This document shows, one piece after another, positions 16,460 to 24,160 of a stretch of 64,000 bases of DNA. The translations under genes and the position numbers were made by a program. Location: contig NZ_PYFX01000010.1 in assembly GCF_003020115.1 (NCBI RefSeq), positions 1-64,000 on the forward strand, written 5' to 3'. The stretch is from Bradyrhizobium sp. MOS002. GTDB lineage: Bacteria; Pseudomonadota; Alphaproteobacteria; Rhizobiales; Xanthobacteraceae. The notes under the pieces were generated by a model that was given only the letters and a program-made list of their open reading frames with translations, had not been told where the DNA came from and ran no database searches. Every line of letters starts with the position of its first letter. The first letter of the stretch is position 1.

Positions 16460-16508
16460 CGGCCCCCCGCCTTGCGTCCACCGCCCCGAGGAGGCATACA
16501 CCCCGCCG

Positions 16509-16886
16509 ATGTCGACGCGATTTCTGGCCATTTTTGCTCTGATTCTCGCCTGCGCCTCGGTGCCCACGAGGGCTCAGGACGGGGCAGCGCCGTTTGACGG
16601 CGATTTGCAGCGGCTGGCGGAGATCCTCGGCGGGCTGCACTACCTGCGCGGCATCTGCGGGTCCAACGAGGGCAACAAATGGCGCAGCGAGATGCAGGCG
16701 CTGATCGATGCCGAAACCCCCGCCGGCGAACGCCGCACCCGCATGATCGCCGGCTTCAACCGCGGCTATAACGGTTTCCAGCAGACCTACCGGAGCTGCA
16801 CGCCGGCCGCGACGGTGGCGATCCGCCGCTACATCGAGGAAGGCTCGAAGATCTCGCGCGATCTCACCGCGCGTTACGCGAACTGA
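16509..16886 (+). CDS. TIGR02301 family exported protein
   Basis: A 125-aa protein with a signal peptide (MSTRFLAIFALILACASVPTRA, cut before QDG). The mature part contains LAEILGGLHYLRGICG, EMQALIDAE, RRTRMIAGFNRGYNGFQQTYRSCT and a basic helical tail. These match the alphaproteobacterial TIGR02301 family of unknown function, with two conserved cysteines (in RGICG and YRSCT) that could form a periplasmic disulfide. The spacing from the Nudix gene allows read-through. Confidence 0.8.
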   Translation: MSTRFLAIFALILACASVPTRAQDGAAPFDGDLQRLAEILGGLHYLRGICGSNEGNKWRSEMQALIDAETPAGERRTRMIAGFNRGYNGFQQTYRSCTPAATVAIRRYIEEGSKISRDLTARYAN

Positions 16887-16918
16887 TCCACCCCCAATCA
16901 CATCCAGACTTGTAAATT

Positions 16919-17029
16919 CCTCATCCTCAGGAGCGCGGAACGCGCGTCTCGAAGGATGAAAGGCCCGGCTGCAGCAGCGGGGCCTCTATGGTTCGAGACG
17001 CGTGCTTCGCACGCTCCTCACCATGAGGG
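16919..17029. repeat. Palindromic repeat, family E
   Basis: Left CCTCATCCTCAGGAGCGCGG and right CACGCTCCTCACCATGAGG are inverted, with GCGTCTCGAA and TTCGAGACGC nested and CCCGGCTGCAGCAGCGGGG at the centre. The result is an imperfect hairpin of over 100 bp. A single copy occurs in this window. It follows the TIGR02301 gene. Confidence 0.75.
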
Positions 17030-17173
17030 TTGGGGCATCGGGGAACCCTGTCATCGACTTTGTACACAGCCGTTAACCGTTCCTAAAGATGTGGCCTAGC
17101 GGGCGTTAACCCGCGTGCTACACCTCTCGCACAGCGCATCGCCGTGGATCGCGCCCCAGCCCTGACGAGTTTC

Positions 17174-17440
17174 ATGAGCCATCCAGTGTCCTACGCCCCC
17201 GCACGCGCGCCGCTGCCCGATCATGAGCAGAAACAGGCCGCACTGAGCTATCTCAACGAGGCCTGGGCCGAAGCGCGCCATGATGGCGTCGACGGCGACT
17301 GCCTGGCGCAGGCGAGCCTGTTCGCGGCCCTTGCCGAGCTCGTCGGCACCTATGGCGAGGACGCGGTGGCGAAGTTCGTCGAAGGCTTTCCCGGCCGCAT
17401 CCGCAACGGCGAATTCTCGGTCGACATCTCCAGACAGTAA
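17174..17440 (+). CDS. Small conserved hypothetical protein
   Basis: An 88-aa acidic soluble protein: MSHPVSYAPARAPLPDHEQKQAALSYLNEAW (start), then SLFAALAELVGTYGEDAVAKFVEGFPGRIRNGEFS. It is helical with no cysteine, membrane segment or catalytic motif. The ATG at 17174 is preferred to the upstream GTG at 17144, whose extra ten residues look random. It is convergent with the cupredoxin gene. Confidence 0.6.
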   Translation: MSHPVSYAPARAPLPDHEQKQAALSYLNEAWAEARHDGVDGDCLAQASLFAALAELVGTYGEDAVAKFVEGFPGRIRNGEFSVDISRQ

Positions 17441-17475
17441 GTCTTTCTCCAGGCAGCAAGCCTTGCCGAAAATGA

Positions 17476-17494
17476 CCCCGCCACGCGGGCGGGG
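17476..17494 (+). terminator. GC-rich hairpin between convergent genes
   Basis: CCCCGCC, five-base loop, GGCGGGG, 36 bp after the stop at 17440. There is no T-run behind it, so it is at best a weak or Rho-assisted stop signal. Confidence 0.35.
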
Positions 17495-17515
17495 CCAGTC
17501 TACGGATGAATGACT

Positions 17516-17557
17516 TGACGACGAAGTCCTGACGACGAAGTCTTGACGACGAAGTCT
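17516..17557. repeat. Three tandem copies of a 14-bp unit
   Basis: TGACGACGAAGTCC, TGACGACGAAGTCT and TGACGACGAAGTCT follow each other with no spacer, in the 238-bp gap between convergent genes. The function is unknown; it may be simple slippage. Confidence 0.85.
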
Positions 17558-17678
17558 TGGCCAAGACGTCGCGAAGTCTGCCGTGTTTATCGCACGGAAG
17601 CGATCTCACCCGGATAAGATTAGTCTTGGGATCGCCGGGAGTTGTTCCCGCTGCCGTCGGGAATGCGCCCCCAGCCCG

Positions 17679-17999
17679 TTACGGCTCGATCCTGAGCGTC
17701 GCTTTCATGTTGGGATGAAAGCGGCAGTAATAATCCACCGTGCCTGCCTTCTTCAGAACCAACGTCCCCGATTTTTTCGCCGGCAGGTTCACGTCGAAAT
17801 CGCCGTTCCTGGCCGTCGCGGTGTGGGCGAAAACGTCCTTGTTGATCCATTCGATGGTGTCGCCGACCTTCGCCGAAGCGTCTTTCGGCGATATTTCGAG
17901 ATTCTCCATCGTGATCTCTATGGTCGCAGCGTGCGCCGGGACGGCCAACGCCACGAGCAGGACCGCTGTCGCGATCGCGGACAATCGTCCCGGCATCAT
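17679..17999 (-). CDS. Periplasmic cupredoxin (amicyanin/plastocyanin-like)
   Basis: A 106-aa type I blue-copper protein with a signal peptide ending AHA (residue ~24). Copper ligands are His59 (DVFAHTA), Cys92, His95 and Met98 in YYCRFHPNMKATL, the compact C-x2-H-x2-M loop of amicyanin and pseudoazurin-like proteins. KVGDTIEWINKD is the usual strand before the first His. It would carry electrons in the periplasm. It starts seven bases after the DUF4142 stop, so the two are one transcript, most likely driven by the ECF sigma promoter upstream of DUF4142. Confidence 0.88.
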   Translation of the reverse strand: MMPGRLSAIATAVLLVALAVPAHAATIEITMENLEISPKDASAKVGDTIEWINKDVFAHTATARNGDFDVNLPAKKSGTLVLKKAGTVDYYCRFHPNMKATLRIEP

Positions 18000-18006
18000 C
18001 GCCTCC

Positions 18007-18540
18007 CTATTTCAGCTCCGCCGCGACATGCTCGGCGTGCTGCTGATGCCCCTGGAAGATTTTCAGGCCGGTCTGCAGCAGGCTCTTCAGTTCGGCATTG
18101 CTGGCGGACGGGATGAGCTGGGTCTCCAGCGCGCCGTTGACCGTTTTGTGGTAGGCGACCTCGTTTGCGACATAGGCCTTGTCGAAGGCCGCACCGCTCA
18201 GCTTGTCCAGTTCGGCGAGCTTCTCGCTCGCCTGCTCCGACAGCGCCTTGCTGGTATCATTGTCTTCAGGCGTGACGTTCAGCTTCTTGACCAGCGCGAG
18301 CGCCTGCTTGTTGACGGCCTCGTGGTCGCGCAGCATGTCCTCGGCAAACGCCTTCACGTCCTTGTTCCTGGCCTTTTTCTGCGCCTGCTTGGCTGCGTTG
18401 ATGTCGATCACGCCCGCCGTGTAGGCGATGTGGGCGATCTGCGGATCGGTCGGCTTGTCGGCTGCTCTGGCACCTTGCAGCAGCGCGGGGCTCGACAACA
18501 AAATTGCAGCGGCGATCGCCGCGCTCCAACGAACGAACAT
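18007..18540 (-). CDS. DUF4142 domain exported protein
   Basis: A 177-aa periplasmic protein: signal peptide to about residue 26 (GARA-AD), then a ferritin-like all-helical DUF4142 domain (DPQIAHIAYTAGVIDINAAKQAQKKARN, VKAFAEDMLRDHEAVNKQALALVKKLNV, and TLKIFQGHQQHAEHVAAELK-like end). Histidines in the helices (RDHEAVN, AYHKTV, GHQQHAEH) recall metal- or radical-handling four-helix bundles, though no ligand set is proven. A GGAAC / 17 bp / ATCCAA box lies 55 bp upstream and matches the one ahead of the sigma gene. It is co-transcribed with the cupredoxin. Confidence 0.85.
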   Translation of the reverse strand: MFVRWSAAIAAAILLSSPALLQGARAADKPTDPQIAHIAYTAGVIDINAAKQAQKKARNKDVKAFAEDMLRDHEAVNKQALALVKKLNVTPEDNDTSKALSEQASEKLAELDKLSGAAFDKAYVANEVAYHKTVNGALETQLIPSASNAELKSLLQTGLKIFQGHQQHAEHVAAELK

Positions 18541-18594
18541 GGTTTGACACTCCTGTGGTGCCGGACGTTTTGCCGGCGCGTTGCTTCACAGGCG

Positions 18595-18622
18595 TTGGAT
18601 GGGATTCTCGCGCGAACGTTCC
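18595..18622 (-). promoter_or_regulatory. Candidate ECF sigma promoter before DUF4142
   Basis: On the minus strand GGAAC (18622-18618), 17 bp, ATCCAA (18600-18595). The same two boxes at the same spacing lie before the sigma gene. GGAAC is the classical ECF -35 element. The shared -10-like ATCCAA differs from the EcfG CGTT, so this is probably the specific promoter of the neighbouring sigma factor. Confidence 0.55.
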
Positions 18623-18631
18623 CGAAAAACT

Positions 18632-19336
18632 TCAGCCGCCGATGCCGAGCCGCTTCAGCACTGACACGGTCAGCCGCTCGCAGCGCCATCCGGCGAACGG
18701 GAATGCATCCATCACCACCGGACCGATCTCCTTCTCGACGTTCTCGCGCAGCATGGCACGCGCACGGTGCAGTCGCGTCTTCACGGTCTCGGGCTTGACG
18801 CCGAGCAGCTCGGCGGTCTCCTCGATGTTCATGCCCTCCATGACGCGTGCGACGAAGACCATCCGGAAGACATCCGGCAATTCATCGATGGCGCGCTCGA
18901 CGACGCGCTGGATTTCACGTTGAGCCATGGTCCTTTCCGGATCGCCTGCGGGAGAAGCGGGAAATTTGATGATCTGCGCCTCGAGCATCGCTTCGGGCAC
19001 CGAGTCCAGCTCGACATGCGGCCTGGCGCTTCGCGCCCGGCCGAGCGCCTCGTTGATGGCGATGCGCGACAGCCAGGTCGACAGTCCGGACTCGCCGCGG
19101 AAGCCGTCGAGATGGGTGAAGGCGCGGACATAGGTTTCCTGAACGACATCTTCGGCTTCGCTGTCGCTGCGCAGAATTCCGCGCGCCAGACGATAGAGCC
19201 TGCGGTTGTTGGCCTGCATGATCTCGCGCAGCGCGGCCTCATCACGGCCCCGCGCCCGATCGACCAGTTCGGCCTCCAATGTCCGTATTTCCGAGGTTTT
19301 GGCGCCGGCGGATAGGCCGGCTGCGGTCCGTGGCAT
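18632..19336 (-). CDS. ECF-type RNA polymerase sigma factor
   Basis: A 234-aa sigma-70 family ECF factor. Region 2 spans ~30-95 (LREIMQANNRRLYRLARGIL, DSEAEDVVQETYVRAFTHLDGFRGES, then LSTWLSRIAINEAL), followed by a longer than usual linker. Region 4 lies at ~155-210 (IDELPDVFRMVFVARVMEGMNIEETAELLGV, KPETVKTRLHRARAMLREN). The C-terminal extension with DAFPFAGWRCERLTVSVLKRLG is unusual. No anti-sigma gene or PhyR/NepR is adjacent, so it is not EcfG; control may use the C-terminal tail. The ATG at 19336 is preferred over the open frame extending into the intergenic region. A GGAAC/ATCCAA promoter 37 bp upstream suggests autoregulation. Confidence 0.9.
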   Translation of the reverse strand: MPRTAAGLSAGAKTSEIRTLEAELVDRARGRDEAALREIMQANNRRLYRLARGILRSDSEAEDVVQETYVRAFTHLDGFRGESGLSTWLSRIAINEALGRARSARPHVELDSVPEAMLEAQIIKFPASPAGDPERTMAQREIQRVVERAIDELPDVFRMVFVARVMEGMNIEETAELLGVKPETVKTRLHRARAMLRENVEKEIGPVVMDAFPFAGWRCERLTVSVLKRLGIGG

Positions 19337-19372
19337 GGCGGTCACCTGCTCGATTGGCTTCTTTCCCGGACA

Positions 19373-19400
19373 TTGGATGCAGAGCGGCGATAAAGGTTCC
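19373..19400 (-). promoter_or_regulatory. Candidate autoregulated ECF promoter before the sigma gene
   Basis: On the minus strand GGAAC (19400-19396), 17-bp spacer, ATCCAA (19378-19373), 37 bp before the sigma start. It is identical in both boxes and spacing to the promoter-like site before DUF4142. Confidence 0.55.
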
Positions 19401-19403
19401 GGA

Positions 19404-20267
19404 CTAATCCGTCTCGATCGGGAGCGCCTGATCTCTCGCCCACTCGCCCATCGAGGCGTCATAGAGCGTCAGCTTGTCGTAACCGAGCTGCGTCAGCAGC
19501 AGCAGGTCGATCGTCGCCGAGATGCCGCCGCCGCAATAGCAGATCACGTTCTTGTCGCGGGTGACGCCTGCCGCGTCGAATTTGGCTTCGGCATCGGCGA
19601 GCGTCGTCAGCGTCTTGTCGGCATTGACGAGCGTTGCCGCTGATACGTTGACGCTGCCGGGAACGCGGCCGGGCCGCCCGTAGCGGCTCGGCTCGAGGCC
19701 GCGATGAAATTGTGAACCGAGCGCGTTGACGATAACAGTCGTGGGATCGCCGAGCCGTGCCTTCACCGCATTCTTGTCGACGAAGAAGCCTGCGCGCGGT
19801 GTGGCCTTGAAGGTCGTAGCTGGATAGCCCTTCGGTCCTCCTGATACGATCGGCCGTCCCTCTTCCTTCCATTTGTCGAGCCCGCCGTCGAGCACCTGCG
19901 CGTCGACGCCGAGCGAGCGCAGCATCCACCAGAACCGCGTCGACCACATCATGGTGCCGATGCTGTAGAGCACGACGGACCTGGATGCATCGAGGCCGTG
20001 GCGGCCGAACGCAGCCTCCAGCTGGGCCACATCAGGCATCATGAAGAATTGCTGCGCGGAGGCGTCGGAGAACTCGCCTTGCAGGTCGAGAAAATCGGCG
20101 CCCGGGATGTGGCCCGCCTCGAACGTCTTGTCGCCGGGCACGGCACGATAGGGCACGTCGCTGCCTGGCGGCACCGGCTCGTTGTAGGTCGTGCAGTCGT
20201 AGAGGCGCAGGTTGGGATCGCCGAGGAGGCTTGCGAGTTGCTCGGTGGTGATGAGGGGTCGGGTCAT
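19404..20267 (-). CDS. sseA: 3-mercaptopyruvate sulfurtransferase (two-domain rhodanese)
   Basis: A 287-aa tandem rhodanese enzyme that transfers sulfur from 3-mercaptopyruvate (or thiosulfate) to thiol or cyanide acceptors. The N-terminal inactive rhodanese domain (~8-140) includes GHIPGADFLD and WWMLRSLGVDAQVLDGG; the active domain (~165-285) contains GRPGRVPGSVNV and the catalytic Cys245 in ICYCGGGISAT. The loop CGGGIS is typical of mercaptopyruvate rather than thiosulfate sulfurtransferases. It lies 67 bp upstream of the ECF sigma gene, same strand; the sigma gene has its own candidate promoter, so shared control is uncertain. Confidence 0.9.
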   Translation of the reverse strand: MTRPLITTEQLASLLGDPNLRLYDCTTYNEPVPPGSDVPYRAVPGDKTFEAGHIPGADFLDLQGEFSDASAQQFFMMPDVAQLEAAFGRHGLDASRSVVLYSIGTMMWSTRFWWMLRSLGVDAQVLDGGLDKWKEEGRPIVSGGPKGYPATTFKATPRAGFFVDKNAVKARLGDPTTVIVNALGSQFHRGLEPSRYGRPGRVPGSVNVSAATLVNADKTLTTLADAEAKFDAAGVTRDKNVICYCGGGISATIDLLLLTQLGYDKLTLYDASMGEWARDQALPIETD

Positions 20268-20293
20268 TGGCGCGCCTCACATGCTTCCTCAAT

Positions 20294-20434
20294 GTCGTCC
20301 CGGCGAAGGCCGGGACCCATACCGCGTGATCTATCGGTGAACGTAGGTATCCGTACCGAGAGAAGGACTAACAACCACCAGTCTTCGCCAAACTTCTGCC
20401 TGTGGGTATGGGTCCCGGCCTTCGCCGGGACGAC
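20294..20434. repeat. Palindromic repeat, family A copy 3
   Basis: Inverted ends GTCGTCCCGGCGAAGGCC / GGCCTTCGCCGGGACGAC with CGGGACCCATACCGCGTGAT inside. The interior ACCACCAGTCTTCGCCAAAC is shared with copy 5. It lies between sseA and the dihydroorotase gene. Confidence 0.88.
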
Positions 20435-20470
20435 ACCGCAGATGTGGCGCCCTTGTGCCCCTTCCAGGCC

Positions 20471-21805
20471 CTACTGCTTCAACGTCTCCAGAAACCGCAC
20501 CGGCTCGCCTTGCGAGGCCGTTACGAGTTCGCCCTGCCACATCACGCGGCGGCCGCGGATGAAGGTACCGACGGGCCAGCCGGTGACGCGGACGCCGTCA
20601 TAGGGGGTCCAGCCGGCCTTGGACGCGACCCATTTGTTGGTGATGGTCTCGCTACGCTTGAGATCGACGACGGTGAAGTCGGCGTCGTAACCAGCCGCGA
20701 TGCGGCCCTTGCAGGCCATGTTGTAGAGGCGCGCGGGGCCGGCGCTGGTGAGGTCGACGAACCTTGCCAGCGACAGGCGGCCGGCATTGACGTGATCGAG
20801 CATCAGCGGCACCAGCGTCTGCACCCCGGTCATGCCGGAGGGCGAGGCCGGATAGGTCTTCTGCTTCTCTTCCAGCGTATGCGGGGCATGATCGGAGCCG
20901 AGCACGTCGATGATGCCCTGCTCGATGCCGCGCCAGATCCCGGCGCGGTGACCCGCCCCGCGCACCGGCGGGTTCATCTGCGCCAGCGTGCCGAGCCGTT
21001 CGTAGCATTCGGGCGCGACCAGCGTGAGATGATGCGGCGTCGCCTCGCAGGACGCGACGTCCTTGTGGTCGCGCAGGAATTCGATCTCTTCCTTGGTCGA
21101 GATATGCAGCACGTGGATGCGCTTGCCGGTCTCGTGCGCGAGCTTGACCAGACGCTGCGTCGCCATCAGCGCCGCGGTCTCGTCGCGCCACACCGGATGC
21201 GAGCGCGTGTCGCCCTCGATGCGTAGCGATTTGCGGTCGTTGAGGCGGTATTCGTCCTCGGCATGGAACGCGGCGCGGCGGCGGATCACCTGGAAGATGC
21301 GGCGCAGGCTTTCGTCATCCTCCACCAAGAGCGCGCCGGTCGAGGAGCCGATAAACACTTTGACGCCGGCGCAACCGGGCGCACGCTCCAGCACCGGCAG
21401 GTCCTGCACGTTCTCGCGGGTGCCGCCGATGAAGAAGGCGAAGTCGCAATGCATGCGGTGATGAGCGCGCTTCACCTTGTCGGTGAAGGTGGCCTCGGTC
21501 ACGGTCAATGGCGAGGTGTTCGGCATCTCGAACACGGCGGTGACGCCGCCCATTACGGCGCTGCGCGAGCCGGTCTCGAGATCTTCCTTCTGCTCCAGCC
21601 CGGGCTCGCGGAAATGCACCTGCGTATCCATCACGCCGGGCAGGATGTGCAGGCCTTTGCAGTCGATCACCTCCGCGGCGGAAGCCTGCGACAGCGCGCC
21701 GATCTCGGCAATGCGGCCGTTGACGACGCCGATATCGCGGGCCCCCTCGCCGTCCTGGTTGACGACAGTGCCGCCCTTGAGGATCACGTCGAAACGCTGG
21801 GTCAT
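20471..21805 (-). CDS. pyrC: Dihydroorotase
   Basis: A 444-aa class I amidohydrolase-superfamily enzyme closing carbamoyl-aspartate to dihydroorotate in pyrimidine synthesis. Metal-site signatures: HxR as DTQVHFREPG (His64, Arg66), the later histidine sets in AAFHAEDEY and VLHISTKEE, and the catalytic Asp in GSDHAPHTLEEK. NPPVRG and the C-terminal strand VKGKxVW-like IRGRRVMWQGELV complete the fold. The ATG at 21805 (MTQRFDVILKGG) is preferred over an upstream frame that runs into the intergenic region. An inactive paralogue or an allantoinase-like role is possible, but the motifs are intact. No aspartate carbamoyltransferase gene is adjacent. Confidence 0.88.
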   Translation of the reverse strand: MTQRFDVILKGGTVVNQDGEGARDIGVVNGRIAEIGALSQASAAEVIDCKGLHILPGVMDTQVHFREPGLEQKEDLETGSRSAVMGGVTAVFEMPNTSPLTVTEATFTDKVKRAHHRMHCDFAFFIGGTRENVQDLPVLERAPGCAGVKVFIGSSTGALLVEDDESLRRIFQVIRRRAAFHAEDEYRLNDRKSLRIEGDTRSHPVWRDETAALMATQRLVKLAHETGKRIHVLHISTKEEIEFLRDHKDVASCEATPHHLTLVAPECYERLGTLAQMNPPVRGAGHRAGIWRGIEQGIIDVLGSDHAPHTLEEKQKTYPASPSGMTGVQTLVPLMLDHVNAGRLSLARFVDLTSAGPARLYNMACKGRIAAGYDADFTVVDLKRSETITNKWVASKAGWTPYDGVRVTGWPVGTFIRGRRVMWQGELVTASQGEPVRFLETLKQ

Positions 21806-21906
21806 GGCTGAAGGCCTCTCTCGTCCCCAAGCGCAGGGCTTGAGGTCTTGTCGTTTTTGCCTTGCGGGCTTACGTTCCGGAGCAACATGTCGCAAGAGAT
21901 TTTCGC

Positions 21907-22788
21907 ATGAAATCAGCGTTTCTTCCGGACCGGGGCGTGATCAAGGTCGCGGGCGAGGATGCGCGCAACTTCCTCAATGGCCTCGTCACGACCGACGTCG
22001 ACAAGCTGAAGCCGGGCCTGGGCCGATTCGGCGCGCTGCTGACGCCGCAGGGCAAGATCATCGTGGATTTCCTGATCACGGAAGCATCCGCCGGCCATGG
22101 TGGCGGGTTCCTGATCGATTGCCCGAAGCCGCTTGCCGACGGCCTCGCCACCAAGCTGAAATTCTACAAGCTGCGCGCCAAGGTCACGGTGGAAAACCTG
22201 TCCGACGATCACGGCGTGCTCGCGGCCTGGGACGGCGAGCCTGCGGCCCAGCCCGACCTCGCCTTCGCCGATCCGCGCCATGAGGACCTCGGCTACCGCA
22301 TCCTGATCCCCGAAGATCTCAAACAGAAGCTGTCCGCTCTGATCGGCGCCGAACTGGTCGACGCCGCCGCCTACGAGGCCCACCGCATCGCGCTCGGCGT
22401 CCCGCGCGGCGGGCTCGATTTCATGTACAGCGATGCGTTCCCGCACGAGACCAACATGGACCGCCTTTCCGGCGTCGATTTCGACAAGGGCTGCTATGTC
22501 GGCCAGGAGGTCGTCTCGCGCATGCAGCATCGCGGCACCGCGCGCACCCGCAGCGTCAAGGTGCTGCTCGAGGATCTCTCGCCTGAGCTAGGTGTCAGCA
22601 TTCTTGCCGGCGACAAGCCGGTCGGCACGATGGGCTCGTCGGCGCAGGGCAAGGGTATCGCGCTGGTGCGCATCGACCGCGTCGCCGATGCGCTCGATGC
22701 GGGACAGGCTCTGACTGCCGGTGGCCTCGCTGTGAGACTAGCGGAACCGGACGTTGTCCGCATTCCAGCCAAGCAGCCCATCGCATGA
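21907..22788 (+). CDS. ygfZ: YgfZ/GcvT-like folate-binding protein (Fe-S cluster repair)
   Basis: A 293-aa GcvT-fold protein implicated, by family, in assembly or repair of certain Fe-S enzymes with folate. The N-terminus RGVIKVAGEDARNFLNGLVTTDVDKL and GALLTPQGKIIVDFLI match the family. The diagnostic KGCYVGQEVVSRMQHRGTART contains the conserved cysteine (CYVGQE). It is the first gene of a three-gene operon: its stop overlaps the tag start (ATGA). The ATG at 21907 follows GCAAGAGATTTTCGC and begins directly at the domain. It is divergent from pyrC. Confidence 0.9.
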   Translation: MKSAFLPDRGVIKVAGEDARNFLNGLVTTDVDKLKPGLGRFGALLTPQGKIIVDFLITEASAGHGGGFLIDCPKPLADGLATKLKFYKLRAKVTVENLSDDHGVLAAWDGEPAAQPDLAFADPRHEDLGYRILIPEDLKQKLSALIGAELVDAAAYEAHRIALGVPRGGLDFMYSDAFPHETNMDRLSGVDFDKGCYVGQEVVSRMQHRGTARTRSVKVLLEDLSPELGVSILAGDKPVGTMGSSAQGKGIALVRIDRVADALDAGQALTAGGLAVRLAEPDVVRIPAKQPIA

Positions 22789-23411
22789 GCCGTGCCCCTC
22801 GCCTGCATCCCGACGGAAAGACGCGTTGCCCCTGGCCCGGCGAAGATCCGCTCTACGTCGCCTATCACGACACGGAATGGGGCGTGCCGGAATATGACGA
22901 CCGCGCGCTCTACGAGAAGCTGATCCTCGACGGTTTTCAGGCCGGCCTGTCCTGGATCACGATCCTGCGCAAGCGCGACAATTTTCGCAAAGCCTTCGAC
23001 GATTTCCAGCCGGAAAAGATCGCGCGCTACAACGAGAAGAAAGTTCACGCGCTGATGAACGATGCCGGCATCGTGCGCAACAAGGCCAAGATCGACGGCG
23101 CGATAGCAAGCGCAAAATCCTATCTCGACATCATGGAGAAAGGCCCCGGCTTCTCGAAATTGCTGTGGGACTTCATGGACGGAAGGCCCAAGGTCAATCA
23201 GTTCAAGACCACCGCGAGCGTGCCGGCCTCGACGCCGCTCTCCATGCAGATCTCCAAGGAGCTGGCCTCGCGCGGCTTCAAGTTCGTCGGCCCGACCATC
23301 GTCTATGCCTTCATGGAGGCGACCGGTATGGTCAACGATCATCTCGTCGACTGCCATTGTCACGCGAGCTGCGGCAAGTCGCAGCGCAAGCCGCGCCTCA
23401 CGTCCAAATGA
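22785..23411 (+). CDS. tag: DNA-3-methyladenine glycosylase I
   Basis: A 208-aa base-excision enzyme removing 3-methyladenine from alkylated DNA. Zinc-binding residues of the Tag family are all visible: Cys15 (TRCPWPGED), His28 (YHDTEWG), His186 and Cys190 (NDHLVDCHCH). The catalytic/recognition segment DGFQAGLSWITILRKRDNFR is intact. It overlaps ygfZ by four bases and the following HD gene by four bases, so translation is coupled across three genes. No ada or alkB gene is near; whether it is alkylation-inducible is unknown. Confidence 0.95.
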   Translation: MSRAPRLHPDGKTRCPWPGEDPLYVAYHDTEWGVPEYDDRALYEKLILDGFQAGLSWITILRKRDNFRKAFDDFQPEKIARYNEKKVHALMNDAGIVRNKAKIDGAIASAKSYLDIMEKGPGFSKLLWDFMDGRPKVNQFKTTASVPASTPLSMQISKELASRGFKFVGPTIVYAFMEATGMVNDHLVDCHCHASCGKSQRKPRLTSK

Positions 23412-24022
23412 CGGCCAGGAAGTCGTCACGCGACGTGGCCTCCCGCGCCTGGCAGCGCATGCTGTCGGGCCGGCGGCTCGATCTGCTCGATCCCTCCCCG
23501 CTTGACATCGAGATCGCCGACGTCGCGCACGGGCTGGCGCGTGTCGCCCGCTGGAACGGCCAGACCATCGGCGCACACATCTTCTCGGTCGCGCAGCATA
23601 CGCTGCTGGTCGAAACCGTGATGCGGCACGAGAACCCGCGCGTGGATCAGCGCATGCGGCTTGCCGCGCTGCTGCATGACGCGCCCGAATATGTGATCGG
23701 CGACATGATTTCACCGTTCAAGGCGGTGCTCGACGGTCATTACAAGGCGGTCGAGAAACGCCTGCTCGGCGCCATCCACATCCGCTTTGGCCTGCCGCCG
23801 GTGCTGCCGGAGGAGATCACGCTGGCGATCAAGGCGGCCGATCGCGGCGCGGCCTATCTGGAGGCGACCGTGCTTGCCGGCTTCAGCGAAAGCGAGGCCA
23901 GGCGCCTGTTCGGCCGCGATCCAGGCCTGTCCGACAGCGTCCGGCGCGACTATCTCACCCCCTGGACAGCGGCCCGGGCCGAGAAGCAGTTTCTGGAGCG
24001 GTTTGGCGCCGTGTTTGCGTGA
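23408..24022 (+). CDS. HD-domain phosphohydrolase (YfbR-like)
   Basis: A 204-aa metal-dependent HD hydrolase. Metal ligands by motif: His64 (SVAQHTLL), His90-Asp91 (ALLHDAPEYVIGD) and a downstream Asp (KAADRG). SVAQH, LLHDAPE and GDMISPFK align with E. coli YfbR, a 5'-deoxynucleotidase, so nucleotide monophosphate dephosphorylation is the best guess. The ATG at 23408 overlaps the tag stop (ATGA). The link to a DNA glycosylase suggests a nucleotide-pool or DNA-repair setting. The frame also extends upstream through tag, which is a shadow. Confidence 0.85.
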   Translation: MTARKSSRDVASRAWQRMLSGRRLDLLDPSPLDIEIADVAHGLARVARWNGQTIGAHIFSVAQHTLLVETVMRHENPRVDQRMRLAALLHDAPEYVIGDMISPFKAVLDGHYKAVEKRLLGAIHIRFGLPPVLPEEITLAIKAADRGAAYLEATVLAGFSESEARRLFGRDPGLSDSVRRDYLTPWTAARAEKQFLERFGAVFA

Positions 24023-24057
24023 ACATCGTGATGGGTCGGGGCGCGGCCAATCCCACC

Positions 24058-24103
24058 GTCGTCCCGGCCTAGTGCGCAATTGCGCACGGGGGGCCGGGAC
24101 GAC
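24058..24103. repeat. Short palindromic repeat, family A copy 4 with nested palindrome
   Basis: GTCGTCCCGGCC and GGCCGGGACGAC flank a perfect 16-bp palindrome GTGCGCAATTGCGCAC (24072-24087). It has the outer arms of family A but lacks its usual interior; the core resembles the core of the family F repeat near 53402. Confidence 0.85.
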
Positions 24104-24160
24104 AATGTGGATGCTTTGCCCACTCGACGGTCGCGGTTATAATCAACAAAAAGGTCCGCC

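Noticed and set aside
18632..19336. Sigma factor as the general stress factor EcfG
   Set aside because: No PhyR or NepR gene is next to it, and its own candidate promoter has ATCCAA instead of CGTT.
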